Shown here one piece after another: positions 30,890 to 39,412 of a DNA stretch of 64,000 bases (positions within the stretch are counted from its first letter, which is position 1; each line of letters opens with the position of its first letter). The stretch lies in the NCBI GenBank assembly GCA_964242305.1, contig CAXTBB010000003.1, positions 127,339 through 191,338 on the forward strand. Direction: 5' to 3'. Position numbers and translations under genes: made by a program. Source of the DNA: DATLGB01 sp964242305. Its GTDB lineage: Bacteria > Actinomycetota > Thermoleophilia > Solirubrobacterales > Solirubrobacteraceae. A model generated the notes under the pieces. It ran no database searches, was not told the DNA's origin, and worked only from the letters and a program-made list of their open reading frames with translations.

Positions 30890-32250
30890 GGCTTGAGCAG
30901 GAAGTCGAGGAGGTCCTGGGTCTGCTTGCCGGCGTCCTGGACGGGCGCGGGCGCGACCTGCTGCACGCCCGAGCTGACCTGGTCGAGCAGCGGCTTGAGG
31001 ACGGGCTTGCGGCGGTCCGCCGGCGGCGTGGTCGACGGGGCGGGGGTGGCCTCCGCCGGCGTCGACCCCGCGTCGCGCCGGCGGTGGCGGCGCTCGCGCC
31101 GGGTAGGCAGCGTGAAGGTGTTGATCGCGTGGCGGAGCAGCTCGGGCCCGAAGATGAAGTCGCCGCGGAACACGTGCCCGGCCGCGTCGCGGGTCTGGAC
31201 CGCGCGGGCCCAACCCTGGAGCAGGCTCATCAGGCCGTCCATCCCCGGGTCCAGAGCGTCGGTCAGCGGCGCCAGCCGCTCGCTGAAGTCGCGCACCGCG
31301 GCGACGGCCGGGACGGCGCGGCGGACGGCCGGCGTCGCCTGCGTGGCGAGCCGAGTGAGGTCGGGCGCGACGCGGGTCGCGGTGGTCAGCGTCGGCCCCG
31401 CGGCGCGCGTGAACGCCGGCACGGCCTTGAGCGTCTGCGCCAGGCTCGGCGCGGTCGCCGTCAGGGCGCGCGCAGCCGGGCCGAGCGGGACGGTCGTCCG
31501 CTCGAGGTCGGCCAGGAAGCGGCGGGCGGTGGTCAGGGTCCCCGGCGCCCGGGCCAGCGTGGCCCGCAGCGCCTGGCGCCGGTCGGCGACGGTCGTGACC
31601 GTCCCGGCGGCGGTGTCGACCATGCGGCCGAGCGGCTTGCGCTCGGCAGCGAAGGTGCTCGCCCAGCGGTCGGCGCTCACCAGCGTCTCGCGCAGCGCGG
31701 CGTTGTCGGAGTGCAGGTCGGAGACCAGGTGGTTGACGCGGTCCAGGCCCGGGCCGAGCACCTCCAGCGTCTGCCCGATGTCCGTCCGGCGCCCGGTCAC
31801 CGCGACGCCTGCCTGGTCGAGCAGGACGCTGAGGCGCACGCGCGTGTCGGGCGAGAGGACGTCGAGGACCTGGTCGAGCTCGACCGGGACGCTCACGCGC
31901 GTGGCCGGGATCACCGTGTTGGAGGGCGCCGGCCGGTCGAGGTCGCCGGGCCGGAGGTCGAGGAACTTGTCGCCGAGCAGGTTGTTGGCCCGGACGGCGA
32001 CGCTGGCCCCGCGTCCGATGCGGGTGTGGTCGAGCGCGAGCCTGGCCCGGACGACGTCGTGCTTGCCGAGCGTGAGCGACTCGACCGTGCCCACCATCGC
32101 GCCGCCGACCTTCACGTCGGCGCCCTCCCGCAGGCCCGCGGCGGTGGCCATGTCCACGCGGACGGCGTAGGCGCGGTCCCCGCCGCGCACGACGAGGAAC
32201 CCGACGACGGCCACGGCGACGAGCGCGAACCCTGCGACGCGGGCCTTCAC
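30886..32250 (-). CDS. Mce family protein (second of six)
   Basis: 454 residues from GTG 32250. N-terminal helix (VAGFALVAVAVVGFLVV), Mce domain (GLREGADVKVGGAMVGTVES, NNLLGDKFLDLRPGD), then the helical stalk. Unlike the other members it ends in a Pro/Thr/Arg-rich tail (RRERRHRRRDAGSTPAEATP) and a final amphipathic stretch (DAGKQTQDLLDFLLKP), with no C-terminal Cys motif. A 37-base gap separates it from the first mce gene. Confidence 0.92.
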   Translation of the reverse strand: MKARVAGFALVAVAVVGFLVVRGGDRAYAVRVDMATAAGLREGADVKVGGAMVGTVESLTLGKHDVVRARLALDHTRIGRGASVAVRANNLLGDKFLDLRPGDLDRPAPSNTVIPATRVSVPVELDQVLDVLSPDTRVRLSVLLDQAGVAVTGRRTDIGQTLEVLGPGLDRVNHLVSDLHSDNAALRETLVSADRWASTFAAERKPLGRMVDTAAGTVTTVADRRQALRATLARAPGTLTTARRFLADLERTTVPLGPAARALTATAPSLAQTLKAVPAFTRAAGPTLTTATRVAPDLTRLATQATPAVRRAVPAVAAVRDFSERLAPLTDALDPGMDGLMSLLQGWARAVQTRDAAGHVFRGDFIFGPELLRHAINTFTLPTRRERRHRRRDAGSTPAEATPAPSTTPPADRRKPVLKPLLDQVSSGVQQVAPAPVQDAGKQTQDLLDFLLKP

Positions 32251-32287
32251 CGGCCGGCCTCCAGCACGGGCTGCGCGATCCGGGCCG

Positions 32288-33640
32288 TCATTTGTTGGCC
32301 TCGGGGTCGGGGTTGGGGTGGTCGGCGAAGAAGTCCGCCGGGACGGTCGCCTTCGCCCCGTTCTCGGGGTCGTTGGCCGCGTCGCCGGTCTCGGGGCCGA
32401 TGTCGCACTGCGGCTGGTACCAGGGCTGGCCGGCGATCTGGCCGGGTGGGCGCGGGAAGCTCACCTTGATGCCCGGCTGCGAACTGGTCAGCTGCGCCGA
32501 GTTCAGCGGGGACGCGTTCGGGAAGGTGTAGGTGCCGACCTCGGCCCGGACGTAGTGGTCCTTGCCGTCGGCGTTGGCCCAGATGCCGGTCCCCCAGGTG
32601 GTGATCAGGCCGGCCAGCTCCGGCGCGTAGGGCCGGATGCACGAGACCGCGACCGCGCCCTGGGTGCCGATCGCCTGTAGGCGCGGCATCAGCGGGCGGG
32701 CCGTGTCGAGCAGCCGGTTGAGGTCGGGCGCCGCGTCGCCGAGCGTGGTCAGCGTGCTGCGCGCGTCGGGCCCGACCTGGACGAGCCGGCGCAGCGTGCG
32801 CCGCAGCGGCCCGGCGGCGCGGCGCACCTGCTGCACGCCCGGGGCGAGGCGGGTGGTCAGGTCCTGCGCGGCCCGCAGCGTCCCGTTCGCGCGCGCCAGC
32901 GTCCCGCGGGCCTGCTCGAGCGTGGCCGGCGCGGCGCCGATCACGTCGCGGACCTGGTCCGCGTCGCGGCCGACCTCGTCGAACGTCGCCGACGCCGAGG
33001 CCAGCAGCGCGTCGAGGTCCGGCCGCGAGGACTGGATCGCGCGCGTCACCCGGTCGCTGGAGCGCACCAGCGCGGCCAGGGTCCCGGGGTCGCCACCGAG
33101 GTCGTCCACCACTTCACGCGCCTGCGCGATGGCGGGCGGGGAGCGGTCCAGCGCGGCGCGCAGGTCGCCCTTGGCAGCGCCGAAAGCCGCGCCGCCGTTG
33201 CGCAGCAGGGCCCGCAGCCCGTCGCGGGTGTCGCCGTCGAAGGTGAACAGGACCTGGTCGATGTCGGTCGGCGCGACGAAGGCGGAGGCCGGCACCCGCC
33301 CGTCCTCGGCCCACACCTTCCGGGCCCGCCCGCGGCGCACGTCGAGGTAGCGGTCGGTGTACTTGATGGCGCCGCCGACGCGCAGCTGCAGGCGGGAGTC
33401 GGCCGGCAGCGGCCAGGCGGCGTCGTCGATGCTCAACCGCAGGCGCGCGCGCCGCTGGGGCGTCACCTCGGCGGACTCGATCGTCCCGATGCGCTGGCCG
33501 GCCGCCCGCACGGCCAGGCCCGGGACCACGCCGGGCGCGTTCGCCACCTCGAGCGTCAGGTGGTGCTCGTCCTTGCCGGCCAGCGCCCAGACGAGCGCCA
33601 CGGCCCCGGCCACGAGCGCGGCGACGGCGGCCATGCGCAC
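32288..33640 (-). CDS. Mce family protein (first of six)
   Basis: 450 residues from GTG 33640, or 448 from ATG 33634. Helix (MAAVAALVAGAVALVWALAG), Mce domain (GVVPGLAVRAAGQRIGTIES), helical stalk, and a C-terminal part with SCIRPYAPELAGLITTWGTG and a later QCDIGPETGD. The SCIRPY-APEL pattern occurs in other first-position Mce proteins of actinobacteria. Five bases separate it from the upstream YrbE gene. Confidence 0.92.
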   Translation of the reverse strand: MRMAAVAALVAGAVALVWALAGKDEHHLTLEVANAPGVVPGLAVRAAGQRIGTIESAEVTPQRRARLRLSIDDAAWPLPADSRLQLRVGGAIKYTDRYLDVRRGRARKVWAEDGRVPASAFVAPTDIDQVLFTFDGDTRDGLRALLRNGGAAFGAAKGDLRAALDRSPPAIAQAREVVDDLGGDPGTLAALVRSSDRVTRAIQSSRPDLDALLASASATFDEVGRDADQVRDVIGAAPATLEQARGTLARANGTLRAAQDLTTRLAPGVQQVRRAAGPLRRTLRRLVQVGPDARSTLTTLGDAAPDLNRLLDTARPLMPRLQAIGTQGAVAVSCIRPYAPELAGLITTWGTGIWANADGKDHYVRAEVGTYTFPNASPLNSAQLTSSQPGIKVSFPRPPGQIAGQPWYQPQCDIGPETGDAANDPENGAKATVPADFFADHPNPDPEANK

Positions 33641-33645
33641 GCGCG

Positions 33646-34419
33646 TCAGCCCCCGATGGGCAGCTTGAGGTCCTGCCCGTAGAAGACGCCGAGGTAGAAC
33701 GAGGCGATCACGTGGACCAGGACCAGGTTCACGACGATGGACTTTGCGACGGCGCGGCCGACGTCCGCGGGCCCGCCCCGAGCCCGGTAGCCGAAGAAGC
33801 AGGCGACGATGACGATCGCCATCCCCATCGTCCCGAGGCTGAGCAGCGCGATGGCCTGGTCGGTCAGCGTCTGCGCGGCCCAGTGGTTGTTCAGGAAGGT
33901 CGTCCCGGGCAGCGCCTGGAGCACGAACACGCCGTCTACGTAGGACCCGATCGTCACCGACAGCAGGGCGACGCCGACGGCGATCGGGACGAACAGCAGC
34001 GCCCCGACCACGCGCGTGCCGACGATGTAGCGCATCGGGTCCACGGCCTCGGACTCGAGCGCGTCGATCTCCTCGTTGATCCGCATCGCGCCGATCTCGG
34101 CGACCATGCCGCAGCCGACCTTGGCCGCGAACACATAGCCGAACATGATCGGCGCGGCCGCCCGCGGCGTGGTGATGCCGGTGAAGAAGGCGAGGTAGTC
34201 CGCCGCGCCGGCCGAGCGCAGGAAGAAGAACGCGAAGGTGGTCTGTGCGAAGCCGATGAAGGCGGTCATCACGAAGATGAACAGCGTGCTGCCGCGGACG
34301 AGCACGCTCGCCTGCCGCAGCGCCTCCGAGAAGAAGCGCGGCACGCCGGGCAGGGCCCGGACCGAAGCGGCCGAGAAGTCGGCGAGCTCCCCCGTCTCGC
34401 GCAGCCGGGACCGGATCAT
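33646..34419 (-). CDS. MlaE/YrbE-type permease (second)
   Basis: 257 residues. It has the five or six helices of MlaE-family permeases and the conserved cytoplasmic coupling segment EIGAMRINEEIDALESEAVD, followed by YIVGTRVVGALLFVPIA. It forms the membrane channel with its partner gene just upstream and is driven by the ATPase at 24900-25664. ATG 34419 overlaps the previous stop (ATGA). The longer frame upstream is discarded. Confidence 0.94.
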   Translation of the reverse strand: MIRSRLRETGELADFSAASVRALPGVPRFFSEALRQASVLVRGSTLFIFVMTAFIGFAQTTFAFFFLRSAGAADYLAFFTGITTPRAAAPIMFGYVFAAKVGCGMVAEIGAMRINEEIDALESEAVDPMRYIVGTRVVGALLFVPIAVGVALLSVTIGSYVDGVFVLQALPGTTFLNNHWAAQTLTDQAIALLSLGTMGMAIVIVACFFGYRARGGPADVGRAVAKSIVVNLVLVHVIASFYLGVFYGQDLKLPIGG

Positions 34420-35264
34420 CCGCGCAGGGAGAGGACGCCGGGGAACAGGGACAGGACGACGAACTGGAACAGCGTGTGGACGATCCAGGCGCCCAGGAAC
34501 GAGATCAGCACGCACTCGTTCACCGCCCGCCCGACGCCCTCGGTCGAGCCGGCGGCGTTGATGCCCTTGTAGCAGGCGACCACGCCGACGAAGACGCCGA
34601 CGAGGGCCATCTCGACGACCAGGCTGATCGCGTCCGCGCTGTAGGCGAACGCCCAGAAGGTCTGCCGGAACGCTGCGGCGGTGACGCCGGTGGCGTAGGT
34701 CTGCGTCGCCGCCGCGTAGGCGATCAGCGTCGAGATCCCCAGCGCGATCAGGCTCAGCACCGGCATGGCGATCGTCATCGCCAGCACGCGCGGGACGACC
34801 AGCGATTTGACCTGGTCGACGCCGAGGACGGCCAGCGCGTCGAGCTCCTCGCGGATCTTGCGGGAAGCCAGGTCGGCGGTGACCGCGCTGCCGACCACGC
34901 CCGCGATGACCATCATCGACACCCAGCGGATGGCCTCGCGGATGAAGCCGATCAGGTCGCCGCCGCCGAGCCGGTCCAGCGTCCCGAGCACCTTCACGAC
35001 GCCGCCGAAGTACAGGACGAGCAGGCCGAGGGCGAAGAAGCCCGCCGACAGCACCAGCGGGATCACGCAGCGCCGGATGGCGGTGGAGAGCTCGATCAGG
35101 AGGTCACGGCGCCAGCTGAAGGGCGGCCGGACGGCGGTGCGCACCGTGGCCACCAACAGCGCCCCCATCCCGCCGGCGGTGGCCACGCGGGCGTAGCCGG
35201 GGGTCGACGCCAGGCGCTCCTGGAGCCCAGCCGACCACCGCCCCGCGTCTGCGTTGCCCGCCAT
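34416..35264 (-). CDS. MlaE/YrbE-type permease (first), start of mce operon
   Basis: 282 residues, with the family coupling motif ADLASRKIREELDALAVLGV and the helices around it (SMMVIAGVVGSAVT before, LAMTIAMPVLSLIALGISTL after). First gene of the eight-gene leftward yrbE-yrbE-mce x6 operon. The 135 bases to the divergent LuxR-type gene at 35400 contain AT-richer DNA (around 35270-35300) where the operon promoter must lie, but no convincing -35/-10 pair is seen. Confidence 0.94.
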   Translation of the reverse strand: MAGNADAGRWSAGLQERLASTPGYARVATAGGMGALLVATVRTAVRPPFSWRRDLLIELSTAIRRCVIPLVLSAGFFALGLLVLYFGGVVKVLGTLDRLGGGDLIGFIREAIRWVSMMVIAGVVGSAVTADLASRKIREELDALAVLGVDQVKSLVVPRVLAMTIAMPVLSLIALGISTLIAYAAATQTYATGVTAAAFRQTFWAFAYSADAISLVVEMALVGVFVGVVACYKGINAAGSTEGVGRAVNECVLISFLGAWIVHTLFQFVVLSLFPGVLSLRG

Positions 35265-35399
35265 TGTCCATCAATCTTATCGGGAATTAGGAGTTCCTTT
35301 CCGGAGTGATCCCTGGCTCCATCCCGGTGCACCGCCTTTCCGGCAGATCTCCTCCATTCGGGGGATGCTCATGGTGGGTCTGCTGACGATCTAACTCCC

Positions 35400-36065
35400 A
35401 TGAGGCGACAGGGGGCCCAACTCGTTGACGTGCAGGTTCTGCTGATCGGCGGTGAGCCCGTCATCGAATGCAGCGTCGAGCTGTTGCTGACCGCGCACCA
35501 TCTGCGCATCGCGGCCTCGGTCGCGAACGCGCTGGAGGCCGCCCAGGTGCTGCAGAGCGCCCGCCCGGACGTGGTCGTCCTCGACCTCGCGCTGGGCCAG
35601 GAGGCGCTGCACTGCGTCCGCCTGGTGCGCAGCGCCGCCCCGTCGCTGCCGATCCTCGCGTTCGGCGGGCGTGGTCCGTGGCCGATCCAGGAGCTCCTGG
35701 ACGCCGGCGTGCAGGGCTTCGCGCTGACCTCCACGTCCCCCGAGGCGTTCATCGACGCCATTCGCGTCGTGGCCGGGGGCAGCACCTACCTCGAGCCCGG
35801 TTTCGCGATCGCCGGTCGCGACGATTCCGCGCGGCGCCGTCGCCCGGCCCTCAGCGGCCGCGAGCGTCAGATCATGGGGCTGCTCGCACACGGGCTGACG
35901 GGTATCGACGTCGCCGAGCGCCTGTTCATCTCCCACGCCACCGTCCGCACGCACGTACAGAACGCGATGCGCAAGCTCGGCGCGCGCACGCGCGCTCACG
36001 CGATCGCGATCATGACCGGCGAGGTGCAGTCCGCCGAGCCGGCCGAGCTGAGCCTGGTCGGCTAG
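35400..36065 (+). CDS. NarL/LuxR-type response regulator with atypical receiver
   Basis: 221 residues. The receiver domain keeps the phospho-acceptor (Asp62 in VVVLDLAL). The acidic pair of strand 1 is reduced to one Glu (LLIGGEP), and the conserved Lys near 110 is Thr (GFALTSTS). Signalling may therefore not depend on ordinary phosphorylation. Residues about 148-205 are a LuxR/GerE HTH: LSGRERQIMGLLAHGLTGID, then FISHATVRTHVQNAMRKLGA. Divergent from the mce operon, hence a candidate regulator of it. No histidine kinase nearby. Confidence 0.9.
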   Translation: MRRQGAQLVDVQVLLIGGEPVIECSVELLLTAHHLRIAASVANALEAAQVLQSARPDVVVLDLALGQEALHCVRLVRSAAPSLPILAFGGRGPWPIQELLDAGVQGFALTSTSPEAFIDAIRVVAGGSTYLEPGFAIAGRDDSARRRRPALSGRERQIMGLLAHGLTGIDVAERLFISHATVRTHVQNAMRKLGARTRAHAIAIMTGEVQSAEPAELSLVG

Positions 36066-36123
36066 CCGTCGGCACACCGGTCCGCCGACGCACGTCGCGC
36101 GGCCGCCCCCGGGCCTCGGGCTT

Positions 36124-36136
36124 TGACATCATGTCA
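36124..36136. promoter_or_regulatory. Perfect palindrome upstream of wHTH gene
   Basis: TGACAT-C-ATGTCA is a perfect 6+6 inverted repeat, two bases before the GTG of the next gene. A protein bound here would block initiation of that gene directly. The downstream product has a winged-helix-like C-terminus, so self-repression is possible. No binding partner is proven. Confidence 0.55.
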
Positions 36137-36138
36137 GT

Positions 36139-36597
36139 GTGAGCTTCGCCGACGTTGCCGACCCTGACAGCGAGCGCGCAGTGGCCGACGCCCTGAAGCG
36201 CTTCGAGACCGCGCTGCGCGACGTGCTCCAGGGGGAGGCGCAACGCTCGATCGACGCGGCACTGCGCCGGTTGCCGGCCGGACCCTTCAACGTGCGCGAC
36301 GTGGAGTTCGACGTCGTCATCCGCAACCTCACCCTGGAGTCGCGCGGTTCCGCCCCGGCCCGCGCCAGCCAACCCGGCCCGGCTCGCCGCCGCCGCGGCC
36401 GTCCGCAGGGCGCGGTTCGCACCGCGATCATCGCCAGCTTCGAGGGTGACGTGGAGCTGACCACGAACGACCTGCGCGAACGCCTCCGCGACATCGGCGT
36501 CAGGACGTCCGACGACGGCCTGCACCAGCAGCTGCGCAGGCTGACGATGGCGGGCCAGCTCGTCCGCTCCGGGCGCGGCGTCTACCGCCGGGCCTGA
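36139..36597 (+). CDS. Hypothetical protein with C-terminal winged-helix-like region
   Basis: 152 residues from GTG 36139. The N-terminal half is helical and charged (SERAVADALKRFETALRDVL), followed by NVRDVEFDVVIRNLTLESRG. An Arg/Pro-rich hinge (about 75-95, ARRRRGRPQG, AT-hook-like GRP core) leads to a C-terminal segment (about 97-152) resembling a winged helix: TTNDLRERLRDIGVRTSDDG and LVRSGRGVYRR as the wing. It probably binds DNA. No named family recognised. Confidence 0.65.
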   Translation: MSFADVADPDSERAVADALKRFETALRDVLQGEAQRSIDAALRRLPAGPFNVRDVEFDVVIRNLTLESRGSAPARASQPGPARRRRGRPQGAVRTAIIASFEGDVELTTNDLRERLRDIGVRTSDDGLHQQLRRLTMAGQLVRSGRGVYRRA

Positions 36598-36677
36598 CCG
36601 CACCACCGGGTCGGGCTCCGCACCCCTTGGTACCCCGTGCCGTCACACGTTCGGCGCTCGCGGCTCTACAGGAGTAC

Positions 36678-37034
36678 ATGCCGACGCCAGCTCGCGCCGA
36701 TCTCCTGCTCGCCGGCGACCTCGAGCGCCGCTGGCGCCTGACGATCTCGGGCGCCGGCATCGACGCTCGGCTCTCCGCGACCTACACGGCCAGCTGCGGC
36801 GGCCGGCTGCACCTGGCCTTCCGCCCCCTGCTCCTGCGCGAAGCGCCGCGACGGCTGTCGCTCTCCTCGACGCCCGGCACCCGGTTCGAGGTACGCGCCG
36901 ACGGGCTCGTCGCGATCGAGGAGGCGGTCCTCGCAAGCCGCGAGCTGATGGCCCACGTCATGCGCGGCAGCCTGGAGACGCTGGCGCCTGGTGTCCCCTG
37001 CAGGGACACCAGACGCCACCGGCGCCGGCTCTAG
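36678..37034 (+). CDS. Hypothetical SRPBCC/coenzyme-Q-binding-like small protein
   Basis: 118 residues from ATG 36678, which has AGGAG three bases upstream; a longer TTG start at 36627 exists. The sequence alternates beta-like segments (DLERRWRLTISGAGIDARLS, TYTASCGGRLHLAF, TPGTRFEVRADGLVA) and ends in a helix (EEAVLASRELMAHVM). This is weakly reminiscent of small START/SRPBCC-like folds, but I do not recognise a family. Its last codons form a strong hairpin. Convergent with thiolase, overlapping it by four bases. Confidence 0.5.
   Translation: MPTPARADLLLAGDLERRWRLTISGAGIDARLSATYTASCGGRLHLAFRPLLLREAPRRLSLSSTPGTRFEVRADGLVAIEEAVLASRELMAHVMRGSLETLAPGVPCRDTRRHRRRL
36982..37018. terminator. Strong hairpin between convergent genes
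   Basis: CTGGTGTCCC (36988-36997) pairs with GGGACACCAG (37003-37012) over a 5-base loop. After one mismatch TGGCG pairs with CGCCA, giving a 15-pair stem. There is no T run on either side. Placed at the convergent gene ends, it could stop or stabilise transcripts from both directions, although it also encodes the C-terminus of the rightward gene. Confidence 0.45.
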
Positions 37035-38194
37035 GCGAGCCGCTCGATGAGCATGGCCTGGCCCTGGCCCTGGGCCGCGCACATCGTCTCGAGGCCGATC
37101 GTCCCGTCGAGGGTCTCGAGGTCGTTGAGCAGCGTGGTCATGATGCGGGCCCCGGTCATCCCGAACGGGTGGCCGAGGGCGATCGCGCCGCCGTGCGGGT
37201 TGAGCTTGTCGAAGTCGAACCCGACCTCCTCGGCGATCGGCAGCACCTGCGCCGCGAACGCCTCGTTGAGCTCGTAGACGTCGACGTCTTCGATCGTCAT
37301 GCCGGCGCGCTGGAGGACCTTGCCGACCGCCCAGATCGGCGCGACGCCCATCAGCTCGGGCTCGTTGCCGGCCGTCGCCGCGGTGATGATCCGCGCACGC
37401 GGCTTGAGGCCGAGCTCGTCGGCCTTCTCGCGCGACATGATCAGCGTCGCCGCCGCGCCGTCGTTGAGCGGGCAGGCGTTGCCGGCCGTGACCGTCCCGT
37501 CCTCCTTGAACACCGGCTTGAGCGACGCCAGCTTCTCGAGCGTCGTGCCCGCGCGCGGGCCCTCGTCGCGGGCGAGTGTCGAGCCGTCGGGCAGCGGAAC
37601 CGGCACGATCTCGCGCTCGAAGACGCCCGCCTCCTGGGCGGCGACGGCGCGGTCCTGCGAGCGCTTGGCGTACTCGTCCTGGGCTTCGCGGGTGACCCCG
37701 TACTTCTTGGCGACGTTCTCCGCGGTCATGCCCATGGCGATGTAGGCGTCGGGGTCACCGTTCTTGCCCTGGAGGTGCTCGTTCTGGTCCTCCGGGTGCC
37801 CCGCCTCCTGCTGCGCGTTGAAGCGGGAGACGAACTCCACGCCCGCGGCGATGTAGACGTCGCCCTGCCCGGCGGCGACGTTGTTGGCGGCCATGCGGAT
37901 CGTCTCCAGGGAGCTCGCGCAGTAGCGGGAGACGGTGACGCCGTTGGTCTCCTGGCCGAGGTGCTTTGACAGCAGGACGGCGATGCGGCCGATGTTGTTG
38001 GCCTGCAGGCCCTGGGGCAGGCCGCAGCCCATGTAGACGTCCTCGACCAGCTTCGGATCGACGCCCTCGTTGCGCTCCAGGAGCGCGTCGAGGATGAACG
38101 CGGCGGTCTCGTCCGGGCGCAGGTCCTTCAGCGAGCCCTTGAAGGCGCGGCCGATGGGGGTCCGGACACTGTCGACGATGACAGCTTCAGGCAT
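37031..38194 (-). CDS. Acetyl-CoA C-acyltransferase (thiolase)
   Basis: 387 residues, typical length. The nucleophile Cys92 lies in SRYCASSLE. NEAFAAQ and GGAIALGHPFGMTGAR carry the other catalytic residues, and the C-terminal Cys is in MCAAQGQGQA, a slight variant of CxGxGxG. It cleaves 3-ketoacyl-CoA or condenses acetyl-CoA in fatty-acid metabolism. ATG 38194 has an AGGA-type site (as AAAAGGACC) eight bases upstream on its strand. No beta-oxidation partner is adjacent. Confidence 0.95.
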   Translation of the reverse strand: MPEAVIVDSVRTPIGRAFKGSLKDLRPDETAAFILDALLERNEGVDPKLVEDVYMGCGLPQGLQANNIGRIAVLLSKHLGQETNGVTVSRYCASSLETIRMAANNVAAGQGDVYIAAGVEFVSRFNAQQEAGHPEDQNEHLQGKNGDPDAYIAMGMTAENVAKKYGVTREAQDEYAKRSQDRAVAAQEAGVFEREIVPVPLPDGSTLARDEGPRAGTTLEKLASLKPVFKEDGTVTAGNACPLNDGAAATLIMSREKADELGLKPRARIITAATAGNEPELMGVAPIWAVGKVLQRAGMTIEDVDVYELNEAFAAQVLPIAEEVGFDFDKLNPHGGAIALGHPFGMTGARIMTTLLNDLETLDGTIGLETMCAAQGQGQAMLIERLA

Positions 38195-38299
38195 GTGATG
38201 GTCCTTTTCGGATCAGGAGCCCGGCGGTCGCACTCCACGGGCGGGTTTAGCCCCCAGCCGTCTCACTCGGTGGGGCCCTTCAGGTTCCAGTTTACCCCC

Positions 38300-38758
<459 letters not shown>

Positions 38759-38793
38759 GCCCGTAGAACGTCCCACGGCGACCGGATGTGAGA

Positions 38794-39111
38794 TCAGCGC
38801 AGGACGGCGTCGAGCAGGCCCGGGAAGCGGGCGTCGAGCTCGTCGCGGCGCAGGGACACGAAGCGCGTGGTGCCGTCCGGGCGCGTCCGGGTCAGGCCGG
38901 ACTCGCGCAGCGTCTTGAGGTGGTGGGAGAGGGTGGACTTCGAGACGCCGAAGTCGGTGAAGGCGCCGCAGCGACACTCGGCGTCGTCGTCGAGCCGGCG
39001 GACGACGGCGAGGCGGACGGGGTCGCTGAGCGCGTGCAGCACGCGGTGCAGCTCGAGCTCGGCGGTCTGCGGCTCGGCGATCTCCTCGGCGATCAATCCC
39101 ATGCTCTCCAT
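38794..39111 (-). CDS. ArsR-family transcriptional regulator
   Basis: 105 residues. The winged-helix core HALSDPVRLAVVRRLDDDAE, then SKSTLSHHLKTLRESGLTRT (recognition helix) and TTRFVSLRRDEL (wing), is standard. An ECRCGAF segment has two Cys that might bind a metal or be structural, but no other metal ligands are obvious. It starts at ATG 39111 (or 39102). The near-perfect palindrome just upstream is its likely operator, and it may also control the small rightward frame at 39184. Confidence 0.92.
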   Translation of the reverse strand: MESMGLIAEEIAEPQTAELELHRVLHALSDPVRLAVVRRLDDDAECRCGAFTDFGVSKSTLSHHLKTLRESGLTRTRPDGTTRFVSLRRDELDARFPGLLDAVLR

Positions 39112-39121
39112 ACTAGTACGA

Positions 39122-39141
39122 ACTTCGACGAATGTCGAAGT
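39122..39141. promoter_or_regulatory. Probable ArsR operator
   Basis: ACTTCGAC-GAAT-GTCGAAGT is a perfect 8+8 inverted repeat with a 4-base centre, 11 bases upstream of arsR. A related element, ATCGAACTTCGAAG, follows at 39157-39170 near the start of the rightward frame. The two share the TTCGA core, as expected for cooperative dimers of one regulator. Confidence 0.65.
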
Positions 39142-39183
39142 ATGGTACGATGTTCATCGAACTTCGAAGGACAGGATGACCAC

Positions 39184-39366
39184 ATGACCACTTCCACCTC
39201 CCCAGCCCGTGCCGCCGACAGCCTTCGCGGCGACCGCCGCGCCGGTGCCCTCCTCTCTCCTCGCCTGCGCGGCGACCGGCCCTCGCGCCGCCCGCCCGTG
39301 ACGACCGCCTTCCGCTCCGGCGGTCGTCTGGTGGCCGTCGCCGCCGCGGAGCGCCGCGCCGCCTAG
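39184..39366 (+). CDS. Possible small Arg-rich protein divergent from arsR
   Basis: 60 codons, ATG 39184. The product is basic with SLRGDRRAGALLSPRLRGDR repeats and no domain. AAGGACAGGA lies upstream at a suitable distance. Support comes mainly from its place, with arsR operator-like palindromes between it and arsR. It may be a true small protein or just an open frame. Confidence 0.35.
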   Translation: MTTSTSPARAADSLRGDRRAGALLSPRLRGDRPSRRPPVTTAFRSGGRLVAVAAAERRAA

Positions 39367-39379
39367 CGCTTTTACCCTT

Positions 39380-39405
39380 TTCTTTGTCGGAAATGTCGGT
39401 ATAGT
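39380..39405 (+). promoter_or_regulatory. Promoter-like motif, copy A
   Basis: TTCTTTGTCGGAAA, six bases, then TATAGT (39400-39405). The block GTCGGAAA-N6-TATArT is found again at 42031-42050 with the same spacing. TATAGT ends seven bases before the ATG of the 34-codon frame, so the transcript would begin at or next to the start codon (leaderless). Confidence 0.6.
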
Positions 39406-39412
39406 CACCGGC

